From Streptomyces dangxiongensis (GTDB lineage: Bacteria; Actinomycetota; Actinomycetes; Streptomycetales; Streptomycetaceae), in NCBI RefSeq assembly GCF_003675325.1, contig NZ_CP033073.1:7378001-7442000 (forward strand): a stretch of DNA of 64,000 nt, written 5' to 3'. This document shows positions 56,082 to 64,000 of the stretch, in pieces. Under the pieces are notes generated by a model. It did no database searches and was not told the DNA's origin. It saw nothing but the letters and a program-made list of their open reading frames with translations. Positions within the stretch are counted from its first letter, which is position 1, and every line of letters begins with the position of its first letter. A program made the translations under genes and the position numbers.

Positions 56082-58486
56082 GTGAGACCCCACAGAGCCC
56101 TTCCCCACAAGCGGGCCACGGTCGGAGCCGCCCTGGTCTCCACCGCGGCCTTCCTCGCCGTCGGTCTCCAGGCCGTACCGGCCACCGCCGCACCGGCCGC
56201 TCCCCCACCCCAGCCCGCTGCGCGGCGGCGGCCTGGCGGCCGGCCTCAGCCCGGCCCAGCACCAGGCGCTGATCAAGAGCGCCCGGCAGAAGACCGACAC
56301 GACCGCCCGCACCCTCGGGCTCGGCGCCCGGGAGAAGCTGGTCGTCCGGGACGTCGTCAAGGACAACGACGGCACCCTGCACACGCGGTACGAGCGCACG
56401 TACGCCGGACTGCCCGTCCTCGGCGGCGACCTCGTCGTGCACACCCACCCCGCCCGCCTCGCGGGCCAAGGGGACGGTGAGCACCACCTTCAACAACAAG
56501 CGCACGATCACAGTGCGTTCCACCACCGCGATCTTCACCAAGGCCGCCGCGGAGACCAGGGCGCTGAAGGCCGCGAAGGCCCTGGACGCCAAGAAGCCCG
56601 CCACCGACAGCGCCCGCAAGGTGATCTGGGCGGGCACCGGCACCCCGAAGCTCGCCTGGGAGACGGTGATCGGCGGCTTCCAGGACGACGGCACCCCCAG
56701 CCGGCTGCACGTCATCACCGACGCCACCACCGGCAAGGAGCTGCACCGGTTCCAGGCGATCGACACCGGTGTCGGCAAGACCAGGTACAGCGGCCAGGTG
56801 ACGCTGACCACGACCCAGTCGGGCTCGACGTACACGCTCACCGACGGGGCCCGCGGGGGCCACAAGACGTACAACCTGAACCACGGCACCTCGGGCACCG
56901 GAACGCTGTTCTCGCAGACCAATGACACCTGGGGCGACGGCACCAACTCCAACGCCGCCACCGCGGGCGCCGACGCGCACTACGGGGCGCAGGAGACCTG
57001 GGACTTCTACAAGAACACCTTCGGCCGCAGCGGTATCAAGAACGACGGCGTCGGCGCCTACTCCCGCGTCCACTACGGCAACGCGTACGTCAACGCCTTC
57101 TGGGACGACGGCTGCTTCTGCATGACCTACGGCGACGGCTCGGGCAACAACGACCCGCTGACCTCGCTGGACGTGGCCGGCCACGAGATGAGCCACGGCG
57201 TCACCTCCAACACCGCCGGCCTGGAGTACAGCGGTGAGTCGGGCGGTCTGAACGAGGCCACCTCCGACATCTTCGGCACCGGCGTGGAGTTCTACGCGAA
57301 CAACACGTCCGACGTCGGTGACTACCTCATCGGCGAGAAGATCGACATCAACGGTGACGGCTCGCCGCTGCGTTACATGGACAAGCCGAGCAAGGACGGC
57401 GGCTCGGCCGATAGCTGGTACTCCGGCGTCGGCAACCTGGACGTGCACTACTCCTCGGGCCCGGCGAACCACATGTTCTACCTGCTGTCCGAGGGCAGCG
57501 GCACCAAGGTCATCAACGGCGTGACCTACAACAGCCCGACCTCCGACGGCGTCGCCGTCACCGGCATCGGCCGCGACGCCGCGCTGAAGATCTGGTACAA
57601 GGCGCTGACGACGTACATGACGTCCAGCACCAACTACGCCGGCGCCCGCACCGCCGCCCTGAACGCCGCCGCCGCGCTGTACGGCACCAACTCCACGCAG
57701 TACGCGGGAGTGGGCAACGCCTTCGCCGGCATCAACGTCGGCAGCCACATCAACCCGCCGAGCAGCGGGGTGACGGTGACCAACCCGGGCAGCCAGTCGA
57801 CCACCGTGGGCACGGCCGTCAACCTGCAGGTCCAGGCGAGCAGCACCAACAGCGGCGCCCTGACCTACAGCGCCTCCGGTCTGCCGGCCGGCCTGTCGAT
57901 CAACAGCTCGACCGGCCTGATCTCCGGCACGCCCACCACGGCGGGGACGTACAACACCACCGTCACGGTGACCGACTCCACCGGCGCGACCGGCACCACC
58001 ACCTTCGGCTGGACGGTCAGCACGACCGGCGGCGGCTGCTCCTCGGCCCAGCTCCTGAGCAACCCGGGCTTCGAGTCCGGCAGCACCGGCTGGACCTCGA
58101 CCAGCGGCGTCATCACCACCGACAGCGGTGAGGCGGCCCACGGCGGCTCCTACAAGGCCTGGCTGAACGGCTACGGCTCCGCGCACACCGACTCGCTGTC
58201 CCAGTCGGTCACGATCCCCGCGGGCTGCAAGGCGACCCTGACCTTCTATCTGCACATCGACACCGCGGAGACCGGCAGCACCCAGTACGACAAGCTGACG
58301 GTGACCGCCGGTTCGAAGACCCTCGCGACCTACTCGAACGTCAACGCGGCCTCCGGCTACAGCCAGAAGTCCTTCGACCTGTCCTCGCTGGCGGGCTCGA
58401 CCGTCACGCTGAAGTTCAACGGCGTGGAGGACGCCTCCCTCCAGACCAGCTTCGTCGTGGACGACACGGCCCTGACGACCGGCTGA
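56082..58486 (+). pseudogene. Secreted M4-family (thermolysin-like) metallopeptidase, two +1 frameshifts
   Basis: GTG 56082 encodes a signal peptide (TVGAALVSTAAFLAVGLQAV, PATAAPAAP). An extra C near 56204 breaks the frame; it resumes LSPAQHQALIKSARQKTDTT in an FTP/PepSY propeptide. An extra C near 56466 breaks it again, and VSTTFNNKRTITV continues to 58486. The peptidase shows VAGHEMSHGVTSNTAG (HExxH) and ESGGLNEATSDIFG. C-terminal modules are an Ig-like domain (GLPAGLSINSSTGLISGTPT) and a jelly-roll module (LLSNPGFESGSTGWTS) ending VVDDTALTTG. Corrected length is about 800 residues. As written the signal peptide is separated from the enzyme. Both breaks are in C runs. Confidence 0.87.
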
Positions 58487-58503
58487 TCCCCGTATCCGAC
58501 CGC

Positions 58504-58534
58504 GGTCCCGCACCCGTTCCCCGGGTGCGGGACC
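58504..58534. terminator. Bidirectional hairpin terminator
   Basis: GGTCCCGCACCCG (58504-58516) and CGGGTGCGGGACC (58522-58534) form a perfect 13-base stem with loop TTCCC. It lies between the convergent M4 protease and GH64 genes and can serve both. Confidence 0.85.
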
Positions 58535-58543
58535 GTCGTCGTG

Positions 58544-59743
58544 TCAGCTCAGCGGGTCCAGCGTCAGATACGCCTGCTGCGGGCTGCCGTCGTGCACGAG
58601 TGACTCCTGGCTGCCGACGTCGTCGAAGGCGAACGCGTAGGCCTTGCCGTCGGCCATCTGCGCGTGGATCTTGCGCGCGTAGTGGTTGGTCACCGTGTCC
58701 TGGTAGAAGTTCGCCGTCGTCGTGTCCGGCTGGTTGGGGTTCACCAGCAGGGTCGACCGGTTGAAACCGGCGCACAGCGTGCGGGAGACGGGACCGCGCA
58801 CGTTGTCGTTGGGCGCGTCCAGCAGCTTGTGACAGCCGAAGATGCTGGAGGCGTCCGGCTTCTGGAAGCTGGTGACCACCGCGCCGGAGGGGTTGGTGAA
58901 GTTCATGACGTTGCCCGAGACCCGGCCGTAGTACTTGGTGTTCGGCTCGTTCGCGAACGGCGTCACCGTCAGGGTCGACGTCGTGTACTTCTGCCAGACC
59001 CGGTTGACGTAGTCGTCCATGACGTTCGCCGGCAGGGCGCCGGTCTCCACGCCGTACAGCGGGGACAGCGCGCGCAGCACGGTGCCGTCCGAACGCGTCT
59101 GGACCAGGTTGGCCCAGCCGCCCGGCTGTCCGCGCAGCGCGTTGAAGAAGCCGCTCCAGCCACCGGACTTCAGGTGCCCGGTGGTGCTCACGCTGCCGTC
59201 GGTCCGCTGCACCCCGACCGCGTACGGCGCCGAGAACATGTCCACCTGGGTGCTGTTGAGCCACAGACCGGAGTCGTTGAGCGTGTACTCCGACCAGTTG
59301 AAGAGGATGTTCCGGTTGGGGTCGGAGAGGTTCTGCACGGCCGGCTGCACCAACCCGCCGGTGGTCAGCCGGAAGTCGAGCTTCTGGCCGTACGAGAAGT
59401 AGATCCGGCCGGAGAACTTCGGGATCCGGATCGTCGTGGACTGTCCGGCGGCCGGGCCGGGTATGGCCGCGTCCGGTGCGGGGGTCGGCGGGTTGCCGCC
59501 CGCCGGCCAGGCGTGGAACGTGCCGTTCGCGTCGGCCCAGCCCTGCCGTCCGGAGGACAACTGGGTGCCGAGGTCGTAGACGTAGACCTGGTCGGAGCGG
59601 CCCGAGTTGTTGGTGATCTTCAGCGGGATGGTGTCGGGGACGGCGGCGTCGGCGCGGACCGGTGCGCCGAGCGTGAGGGCTCCGCAGATCAGCGCCGCGG
59701 CGGCGGCCAGGGGCAGGGCGGGGCGTGTGAGCCTGTGAGGCAC
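58544..59743 (-). CDS. Secreted GH64 beta-1,3-glucanase
   Basis: A 399-residue exported laminaripentaose-producing type glucanase. A signal peptide (PLAAAAALICGALTLGAPVR, ADA) precedes the GH64 domain, which begins TIPLKITNNSGRSDQVYVYD. FSGRIYFSYGQKLDFRLTTG and PFANEPNTKYYGRVSGNVMN are typical of GH64. No carbohydrate-binding module follows. It acts outside the cell on fungal or algal beta-1,3-glucan. GTG 59743 follows GGAGGTGGAGA. A LacI-type operator lies at 59796, implying sugar-dependent repression. Confidence 0.9.
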   Translation of the reverse strand: MPHRLTRPALPLAAAAALICGALTLGAPVRADAAVPDTIPLKITNNSGRSDQVYVYDLGTQLSSGRQGWADANGTFHAWPAGGNPPTPAPDAAIPGPAAGQSTTIRIPKFSGRIYFSYGQKLDFRLTTGGLVQPAVQNLSDPNRNILFNWSEYTLNDSGLWLNSTQVDMFSAPYAVGVQRTDGSVSTTGHLKSGGWSGFFNALRGQPGGWANLVQTRSDGTVLRALSPLYGVETGALPANVMDDYVNRVWQKYTTSTLTVTPFANEPNTKYYGRVSGNVMNFTNPSGAVVTSFQKPDASSIFGCHKLLDAPNDNVRGPVSRTLCAGFNRSTLLVNPNQPDTTTANFYQDTVTNHYARKIHAQMADGKAYAFAFDDVGSQESLVHDGSPQQAYLTLDPLS

Positions 59744-59795
59744 TCTCCACCTCCGTGTGGGGTCGGGGTCGTACGGGTCTGGTCCGTACCTGTTG

Positions 59796-59809
59796 TGAGA
59801 GCGCTCTCA
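59796..59809. promoter_or_regulatory. LacI/CebR-type operator of the glucanase gene
   Basis: TGAGAGCGCTCTCA is a perfect 14-base palindrome. It differs from the published Streptomyces CebR consensus TGGGAGCGCTCCCA by one symmetric base pair. It overlaps the end of the candidate -10 box, where a bound repressor would block initiation. Confidence 0.8.
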
Positions 59810-59838
59810 GATTCATCCCCCGGACACGTACATGTCAA
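59809..59838 (-). promoter_or_regulatory. Promoter of the GH64 glucanase gene
   Basis: On the minus strand TTGACA (59838-59833), 18 bases, then GAATCT (59814-59809) form a reasonable sigma-70-type promoter. The first T of the -10 box is replaced by G. The LacI-type operator starts at its downstream edge. Confidence 0.55.
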
Positions 59839-59894
59839 TGTTCAGGACCGGATCGGCCCGGCGCCCACCGGTCCGCGGGTGCCGGGGCCCGGGG

Positions 59895-60650
59895 TTAGAA
59901 CGCGCGCTCGAGCAGGCCGAGCAGGGCGGCCCAGTGCCGTTCGTCGGCCTCCCGGTCGTAGGCCGGGGTGTCGGCCTGGGTGAAGCCGTGGTGCGCGCCG
60001 GCGTAGACCTCGCAGGTGTGCCGGACGCCGGCGGCCGTCAGGGCCTCCTCGAAGCGCGCCACCTGCTCCGGAGGCAGCGACGGGTCCTCGTCGGCGTGCC
60101 CGAGGTACAGCTCCGCGGTGATGGCCGGCGCCTCCAGGTGCGGGCTGTCCGGGTCGTCGGTGGCGAGCCGGCCCCCGTGGAAACCGGCCGCCGCCGCGAC
60201 CCGGTCGGGGTGGGCGCCCGCGGTCCACAGGGCGAGCCGGGCGCCCATGCAGTAACCGGTCAGCGCGACCGGGCCGTCGGCCGCCGCCGGACTGCCGGCC
60301 AGCCACCGCAGCCAGGCGCCCGCGTCCCGCTTGACCAGGTCGGGCGTCAGCCCGGCCAGCATCGGTCCGAGCCGCTCCCAGAGGGTGGGGTCGGCGGCCG
60401 GGTCGATGAGCGCGGGCAGCTCCAGCACCGGGGCCCGGCCGAGGCGGTAGAACACGTTCGGCACCAGCACCGTGTAGCCGGCACCGGCGAGCCGTTCGGC
60501 CATGGACCGCAGATGGGGGCGCAGCCCGTAGGCGTCCTGGTAGAGCAGCACGGCCGGGCGCGGGCGCCCGTCGGCCGGCTGGACGAGGCAGGCGTCGGCG
60601 ACACCGTCCTCGGTGGTGATGTCGACGCTGGTCACCCGGACATCGGTCAT
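59895..60650 (-). CDS. Dienelactone hydrolase family protein
   Basis: A 251-residue alpha/beta hydrolase. The nucleophile Cys is in VALTGYCMGARLALWTAG; the triad continues with Asp in LYLGHADEDPSLPPEQV and His in VYAGAHHGFTQADTPAYD. RPAVLLYQDAYGLRPHLRSM is the oxyanion-hole region. Family members open dienelactones in aromatic degradation or act on other esters; no aromatic cluster is present, so the substrate is open. ATG 60650 has GAAGGCTTTCGACC upstream. Confidence 0.9.
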   Translation of the reverse strand: MTDVRVTSVDITTEDGVADACLVQPADGRPRPAVLLYQDAYGLRPHLRSMAERLAGAGYTVLVPNVFYRLGRAPVLELPALIDPAADPTLWERLGPMLAGLTPDLVKRDAGAWLRWLAGSPAAADGPVALTGYCMGARLALWTAGAHPDRVAAAAGFHGGRLATDDPDSPHLEAPAITAELYLGHADEDPSLPPEQVARFEEALTAAGVRHTCEVYAGAHHGFTQADTPAYDREADERHWAALLGLLERAF

Positions 60651-60969
60651 GGTCGAAAGCCTTCCCTCGGGGACGGACGCGGGCGGATCGCTGCCCGGCG
60701 CCACGACTGAGCCCATGCTGCCACGCAGGATCGGCGAGCCGTGTCGCGAGGGCGGCGTCCGGCCACGGCCGGGGGAGACGTCCACCGTGAGCCCGGATCC
60801 GGACCGGCTACCGGGGCGGGCACGGCCCGGCGGCCGTCGGTCGCCTCCGCTTTCCCGGCGGGGTGAGGGTGCGGGTGCGGTGGGACGGGCCGTCACCGAA
60901 CCGCGCCGCGAGGACGTGAGCATCTGTCTGCTCGGCGGGTGACGGCGGCATGCCCGATCCCCCGCGCGC
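60651..60969. other. 319-base gene-free stretch
   Basis: The region holds the promoter of the dienelactone hydrolase at its left end. I see no ORF with Streptomyces codon bias, no strong palindrome and no hairpin I can defend. The GC-rich middle (60760-60900) looks like ordinary spacer. Confidence 0.6.
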
Positions 60970-61590
60970 TCACTCGAAGCGGCTCGTGTCGCCGGCGCCC
61001 CGCCGCACGATCTCCGCCTCCCCGCCGGAGAAGTCGACCACCGTCGTCGGCTCGGTGCCGCAGTCGCCGGAGTCGACCACCGCGTCCACCACGTGGTCGA
61101 GCCGGTCCTTGATCTCCCAGCCCTGGGTCAGCGGCTCCTCCTCGTCCGGCAGCAGCAGTGTGCTGGACAGCAGCGGCTCGCCCAGCTCCGCCAGCAGCGC
61201 CTGGGTGACCACGTGGTCGGGGATGCGCACACCCACGGTCTTCTTCTTCGGGTGCAGCAGCTTGCGCGGCACCTCGCGGGTGGCCGGCAGGATGAAGGTG
61301 TAGCTGCCGGGTGTCGAGGCCTTCACGGCCCGGAAGACGTCGTTGTCCACCCGGACGAACTGGCCGAGCTGCGCGAAGTCCCGGCACATCAGCGTGAAGT
61401 GGTGCCGGTCGTCCAGCCGGCGGATGGAGCGGATCCGGTCCATCCCGTCCCGGCTGCCGAGTTGGCAGCCGAGCGCGTAGCAGGAGTCGGTCGGATATGC
61501 GATGAGAGCCCCCGAACGGACCGCGTCGGCGACCTGGCCGATGCTGCGCGCCTGCGGATTGTCGGGGTGCACGTCGAAGTACTTCGCCAT
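60970..61590 (-). CDS. Sua5/YciO/YrdC-family protein
   Basis: A 206-residue protein of the YrdC fold. It begins AKYFDVHPDNPQARSIGQVA and has GALIAYPTDSCYALGCQLGS, RSIRRLDDRHHFTLMCRDFA, and SYTFILPATREVPRKLLHPK. The family includes TsaC/Sua5, which makes threonylcarbamoyl-AMP for tRNA t6A; the DSCYALGCQLG version is that of the YciO branch, whose role is less clear. Likely the YciO type, since Streptomyces has a separate TsaC. ATG 61590. Monocistronic, divergent from the MarR gene. Confidence 0.88.
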   Translation of the reverse strand: MAKYFDVHPDNPQARSIGQVADAVRSGALIAYPTDSCYALGCQLGSRDGMDRIRSIRRLDDRHHFTLMCRDFAQLGQFVRVDNDVFRAVKASTPGSYTFILPATREVPRKLLHPKKKTVGVRIPDHVVTQALLAELGEPLLSSTLLLPDEEEPLTQGWEIKDRLDHVVDAVVDSGDCGTEPTTVVDFSGGEAEIVRRGAGDTSRFE

Positions 61591-61671
61591 CCGACGAGCT
61601 TATTCCGTCGGCGGACGCCCTGCTCGCAGGGAGGCGCCCCGCCGGCACCGCCCGAGGGACCCCGGACCCGT

Positions 61672-61701
61672 TTGACATAGGTATGACGTCATACCTATCG
61701 T
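61672..61701 (+). promoter_or_regulatory. Leaderless MarR promoter with embedded operator
   Basis: TTGACA (61672-61677), an 18-base spacer, then TATCGT (61696-61701) form a strong promoter. Seven bases later is the ATG at 61709, so the transcript should begin at the start codon. The spacer and -10 are covered by a palindrome at 61677-61698. Confidence 0.75.
61677..61698. promoter_or_regulatory. Perfect 22-base palindromic MarR operator
   Basis: The half-site ATAGGTATGAC is followed by its exact complement GTCATACCTAT. It fills the space between the -35 and -10 boxes of the MarR gene. MarR proteins typically bind such sites to repress themselves and a neighbouring exporter. Confidence 0.85.
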
Positions 61702-61708
61702 GGCGGTC

Positions 61709-62182
61709 ATGCCCGGATCCAGCGCCCCCCAGCGGGACGTCGACAGCGTCGCCTCGGCGCTCGCCGACGCCCTGCCCGCGCTGCACCGGGCCCTGGACCG
61801 GCTGGTCGCCCGCGACTACGCCCGTCCCAAGCCGCCCGAGGGCCCGCTGAACCTGCTGCGCTTCCTCGCGGAGCACCGGGGTGCCACCGTGCGCGAGGCC
61901 GCCGACGCCCTGCTGATGAAGCCCAACAACGTCAGCGCGCTGGTCTCCCAGCTCACCGGACAGGGCCTGCTGGAACGCCGGCAGGACAGCGCCGACAGAC
62001 GCGTCGCCCGGCTGCACCTGACGCCGGTCGCCCGGCGCCGCCTCGGCGAGGTGCGCGCGCTCCAGGTCTCCCACCTCACGGGCGCCCTGCTCTCGCTCAC
62101 CGAGGGTGAGATGGACGCCCTGGGCTCGGCCCTCGGCGCCCTCAACTCACTGACGCACCGGCTCCACCCCGCCGCCCACTGA
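61709..62182 (+). CDS. MarR-family transcriptional regulator
   Basis: A 157-residue winged-helix regulator. The DNA-binding part is LNLLRFLAEHRGATVREAAD, ALLMKPNNVSALVSQLTGQG and LLERRQDSADRRVARLHLTP, with the DxR beta-wing. Helices at both ends form the dimer. The ATG at 61709 fits the leaderless promoter; the in-frame GTG at 61700 lies within the -10 region and can be excluded if so. It is followed by an MFS exporter at 62382, the probable target. Ligand unknown. Confidence 0.9.
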   Translation: MPGSSAPQRDVDSVASALADALPALHRALDRLVARDYARPKPPEGPLNLLRFLAEHRGATVREAADALLMKPNNVSALVSQLTGQGLLERRQDSADRRVARLHLTPVARRRLGEVRALQVSHLTGALLSLTEGEMDALGSALGALNSLTHRLHPAAH

Positions 62183-62381
62183 CACGCGCACCCCTACGGC
62201 CCCGGGCGTGCCGCCGGGCCGCCGCCAGTGCCGTGCCGTGCCGCGGTTCGCACGCCCCGGGCGCCCCGCCGCCCGGGCCGCTGGCGTGCCGCGTCGCGGT
62301 CCCGGGCGCCCGCGCCGTCATGGGCGCCGTCCGCCCTGCCCCTTCCCCGTATCTGATCTCCGCACCAGACGAGGCCTCTCC

Positions 62382-63974
62382 ATGCCGTCCACCTCCGTGG
62401 ATCACTCCGCCGTGCCCGCGTCCACCGCGCTGCCGGCCACCGCCGCCGCCCGACGGCGCGCCAACCCCTGGCTGACGCTCTGCGCGGTCGCCTTCGGCCT
62501 GTTCATGGTCCAGCTCGACGGCTCCGTCGTCGCCATCGCCAACCCCGCGATCGGCCGTGAACTGCACGCGTCCACCGCGCAGTTGCAGTGGGTGACCAAC
62601 GCCTATCTGCTCGCCCTCGCCGCCACCCTGATCCTCGGCGGCACACTCGGCGACCGGTTCGGCCGGCGCACCTTCTACCTCGCCGGAGTCGCCGGCTTCG
62701 CGCTGTCCTCCGTCGCCATCGGCTTCTCCGGCTCCATCACGGGCGTCGTCGCCTTCCGCGCGCTCCAGGGCGTCTTCGGCGGACTGCTCATGCCCAACAC
62801 CCTCGGTCTGCTGCGCGCGGTGTTCCCGCCCCGCAGGTTCGGCATGGCCGTGGGCATCTGGGCGATGGTCTCCGCCGTCTCCACGGCGCTGGGCCCGATC
62901 GTCGGCGGCCTGCTGGTGGAGCACGTCAGCTGGGAGTCCGTCTTCTACATCAACCTGCCCATCGGCGTACTCGCCTGCGCCTTCAGCGCGTTCGTGCTGC
63001 CGCAGTCGAGGAACACCACCGGTCACCACCGCTTCGACGTCACCGGCGTCGTACTGCTCGCGCTCGGACTGGTGAGCGTCGTCCTCGGCGTCGTCAAGGG
63101 CGAGACCTGGGGCTGGGCGTCGGCCGCCACCTGGGGCGCGATCCTCGTCGGCCTGCTGCTGCTCGTCGTCTTCGGCCGCCACGAGACGCGCGTCGAGCAT
63201 CCGCTGCTGCCGATGCGGCTGTTCCGCAGCCGTTCCCTGACCGTCGGCGCGGTCATCACCGCCCTCAACTTCTTCGTCATGCTGGGCGTGATCTTCTTCG
63301 TCATGCTCTACCTCCAGAACGTGCGCGGCCTGACACCCGTCCAGGCGGGCGTGCGCACCCTGCCGATGAGCCTCGCCTCACTCGTCGCATCCCTGCTGGG
63401 GGCCGTCCTGACGGCCCGGTTCGGCGCCCGGTTCTGCATGCCGCTCGGCATGCTGCTCCAGGCCGCCGCCTGCTTCACCATGCTCACCTGGTCCGGCGAC
63501 TCGGCGTACGCCACCATGTGGCCGCCGTTCGTCGCGCTCGGCCTCGGCGTCGGCATGGTGCTGTCCGCCTCCTCCGACGCCATCGTCGGCAACGCGCCCG
63601 TGCGGGACGGCGGTGTGGCCGGCGGACTCCAGGCCACCACCCTCCAGATCGGCGGCGCCCTCGGCACCTCCGTACTGGTCTCGGTGATCAGCGCCCGGGT
63701 CGGCGCCACCCTGGAGACCGAACTGACCGGCGCGGGCGTGCCCCGAGCCCTGGCCGGGAAGCTGGCCGGGGCGAAGGACGCGGTGGCGATGGGTGTCGCC
63801 CCCGTCTCCCGCGACATGCCTCAGCGCCTCGGCTCGGCCGTGACGGAGGGCAGTATCCGCGCGTTCATGAACGGCCTGCACGCCGCCGCGGTGATCACCG
63901 GCCTCCTGTGCGTGCTCGGCGCGGGCCTCGCAGCGGCCGGCATGCGCAAGGGCGCCGCGGCCGCCACGGAGTGA
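62382..63974 (+). CDS. MFS drug exporter, DHA2 (14-helix, EmrB/QacA) family
   Basis: A 530-residue proton-driven exporter with about 14 membrane helices. Motif D1 is FGLFMVQLDGSVVAIANPAI, motif A is LGGTLGDRFGRRTFYLAGV, and motif C is WAMVSAVSTALGPIVGGLLV, the antiporter signature. The GLQATTLQIGGALGTSVLVS block near the end is typical of actinorhodin- and methylenomycin-exporter-like members. ATG 62382 has CGAGGCCTCTCC upstream. It is 199 bases after the MarR gene and likely under its control. The gene is complete in the window. Confidence 0.91.
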   Translation: MPSTSVDHSAVPASTALPATAAARRRANPWLTLCAVAFGLFMVQLDGSVVAIANPAIGRELHASTAQLQWVTNAYLLALAATLILGGTLGDRFGRRTFYLAGVAGFALSSVAIGFSGSITGVVAFRALQGVFGGLLMPNTLGLLRAVFPPRRFGMAVGIWAMVSAVSTALGPIVGGLLVEHVSWESVFYINLPIGVLACAFSAFVLPQSRNTTGHHRFDVTGVVLLALGLVSVVLGVVKGETWGWASAATWGAILVGLLLLVVFGRHETRVEHPLLPMRLFRSRSLTVGAVITALNFFVMLGVIFFVMLYLQNVRGLTPVQAGVRTLPMSLASLVASLLGAVLTARFGARFCMPLGMLLQAAACFTMLTWSGDSAYATMWPPFVALGLGVGMVLSASSDAIVGNAPVRDGGVAGGLQATTLQIGGALGTSVLVSVISARVGATLETELTGAGVPRALAGKLAGAKDAVAMGVAPVSRDMPQRLGSAVTEGSIRAFMNGLHAAAVITGLLCVLGAGLAAAGMRKGAAAATE

Positions 63975-64000
63975 CGGCCACGGGGCGCGGAGCCGGGCGA

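Noticed and set aside
60613..60942. 109-codon plus-strand ORF in a spacer
   Set aside because: No ribosome site, weak codon bias, no recognisable domain, and it overlaps the 5' end of the hydrolase gene.

Overview
The window is high-GC actinobacterial DNA and almost certainly Streptomyces. Third codon positions are nearly all G or C, GTG starts are common, start codons often follow GGAGG-type sites, and the gene content is typical of the genus: a WhiB-family protein, two SigB/F/G-type sigma factors, several RsbW-like ATPases, a SpoIIE phosphatase, a DUF574-type methyltransferase and a GlgE pathway. There is no rRNA, tRNA, CRISPR array, transposase or phage gene. The mix of paralogues and orphan enzymes resembles an accessory part of the chromosome; that placement is inference.

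Layout. 1-7.5 kb: truncated response-regulator/thioredoxin-reductase fusion, tandem universal stress protein, DUF4032 kinase-like protein, MBL hydrolase, AlkB, and a TetR regulator next to an FAD-binding dehydrogenase. 7.5-13 kb: DUF488 protein, secreted M1 peptidase, L,D-transpeptidase lipoprotein and an OmpR-type two-component system. 13-26.9 kb: broken DUF6098-like gene, WhiB protein, ArgP/LysE pair, MFS exporter, a cyclic-nucleotide-domain protein, RsbW-like protein plus sigma factor, FUSC membrane protein, type II NADH dehydrogenase, a second RsbW-like ATPase, acyl-CoA ligase and a small membrane protein. 26.9-38.8 kb: carboxylate-amine ligase (frameshifted), then glgE-treS-mak(pep2)-glgB on the minus strand and an ATPase-like gene coupled to glgX on the plus strand. 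Together these could convert trehalose through maltose and maltose-1-phosphate to branched alpha-glucan and debranch it again. 38.9-48 kb: VOC protein, ANTAR protein, second sigma factor, orphan hemC, secreted NPP1 protein, stand-alone ATP-dependent DNA ligase, glpK with gylR and a third RsbW-like ATPase. 48-64 kb: SpoIIE phosphatase, IclR regulator, DoxX/peroxiredoxin pair, LigD-type phosphoesterase, TauD dioxygenase, LLM oxidoreductase, methyltransferase, M4 protease, GH64 beta-1,3-glucanase, dienelactone hydrolase, Sua5/YciO protein and a MarR-controlled MFS exporter.

Three patterns cut across the window. First, five loci (DUF6098-like, ybdK-like, glgE, a 72-aa ORF and the M4 protease) carry single-base indels. 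Most lie in G/C runs, and each leaves an otherwise intact reading frame on both sides. This looks more like consensus error than decay but must be checked against reads. Second, several regulator and transporter genes (alkB, the response regulator, argP, lysE, gylR, the MarR gene) have a TANNNT -10 box six to eight bases before the start and no Shine-Dalgarno site, so they are probably leaderless. Third, clear palindromic operators stand before the TetR, ArgP/LysE, MarR, GH64 and 41.4-kb genes.

I did not find a clearly new defence or biosynthetic system. The most system-like observations are the degenerate ATPase coupled to glgX, the LigD functions split over separate loci, and a SigB-style partner-switching set with no STAS anti-anti-sigma factor in the window.
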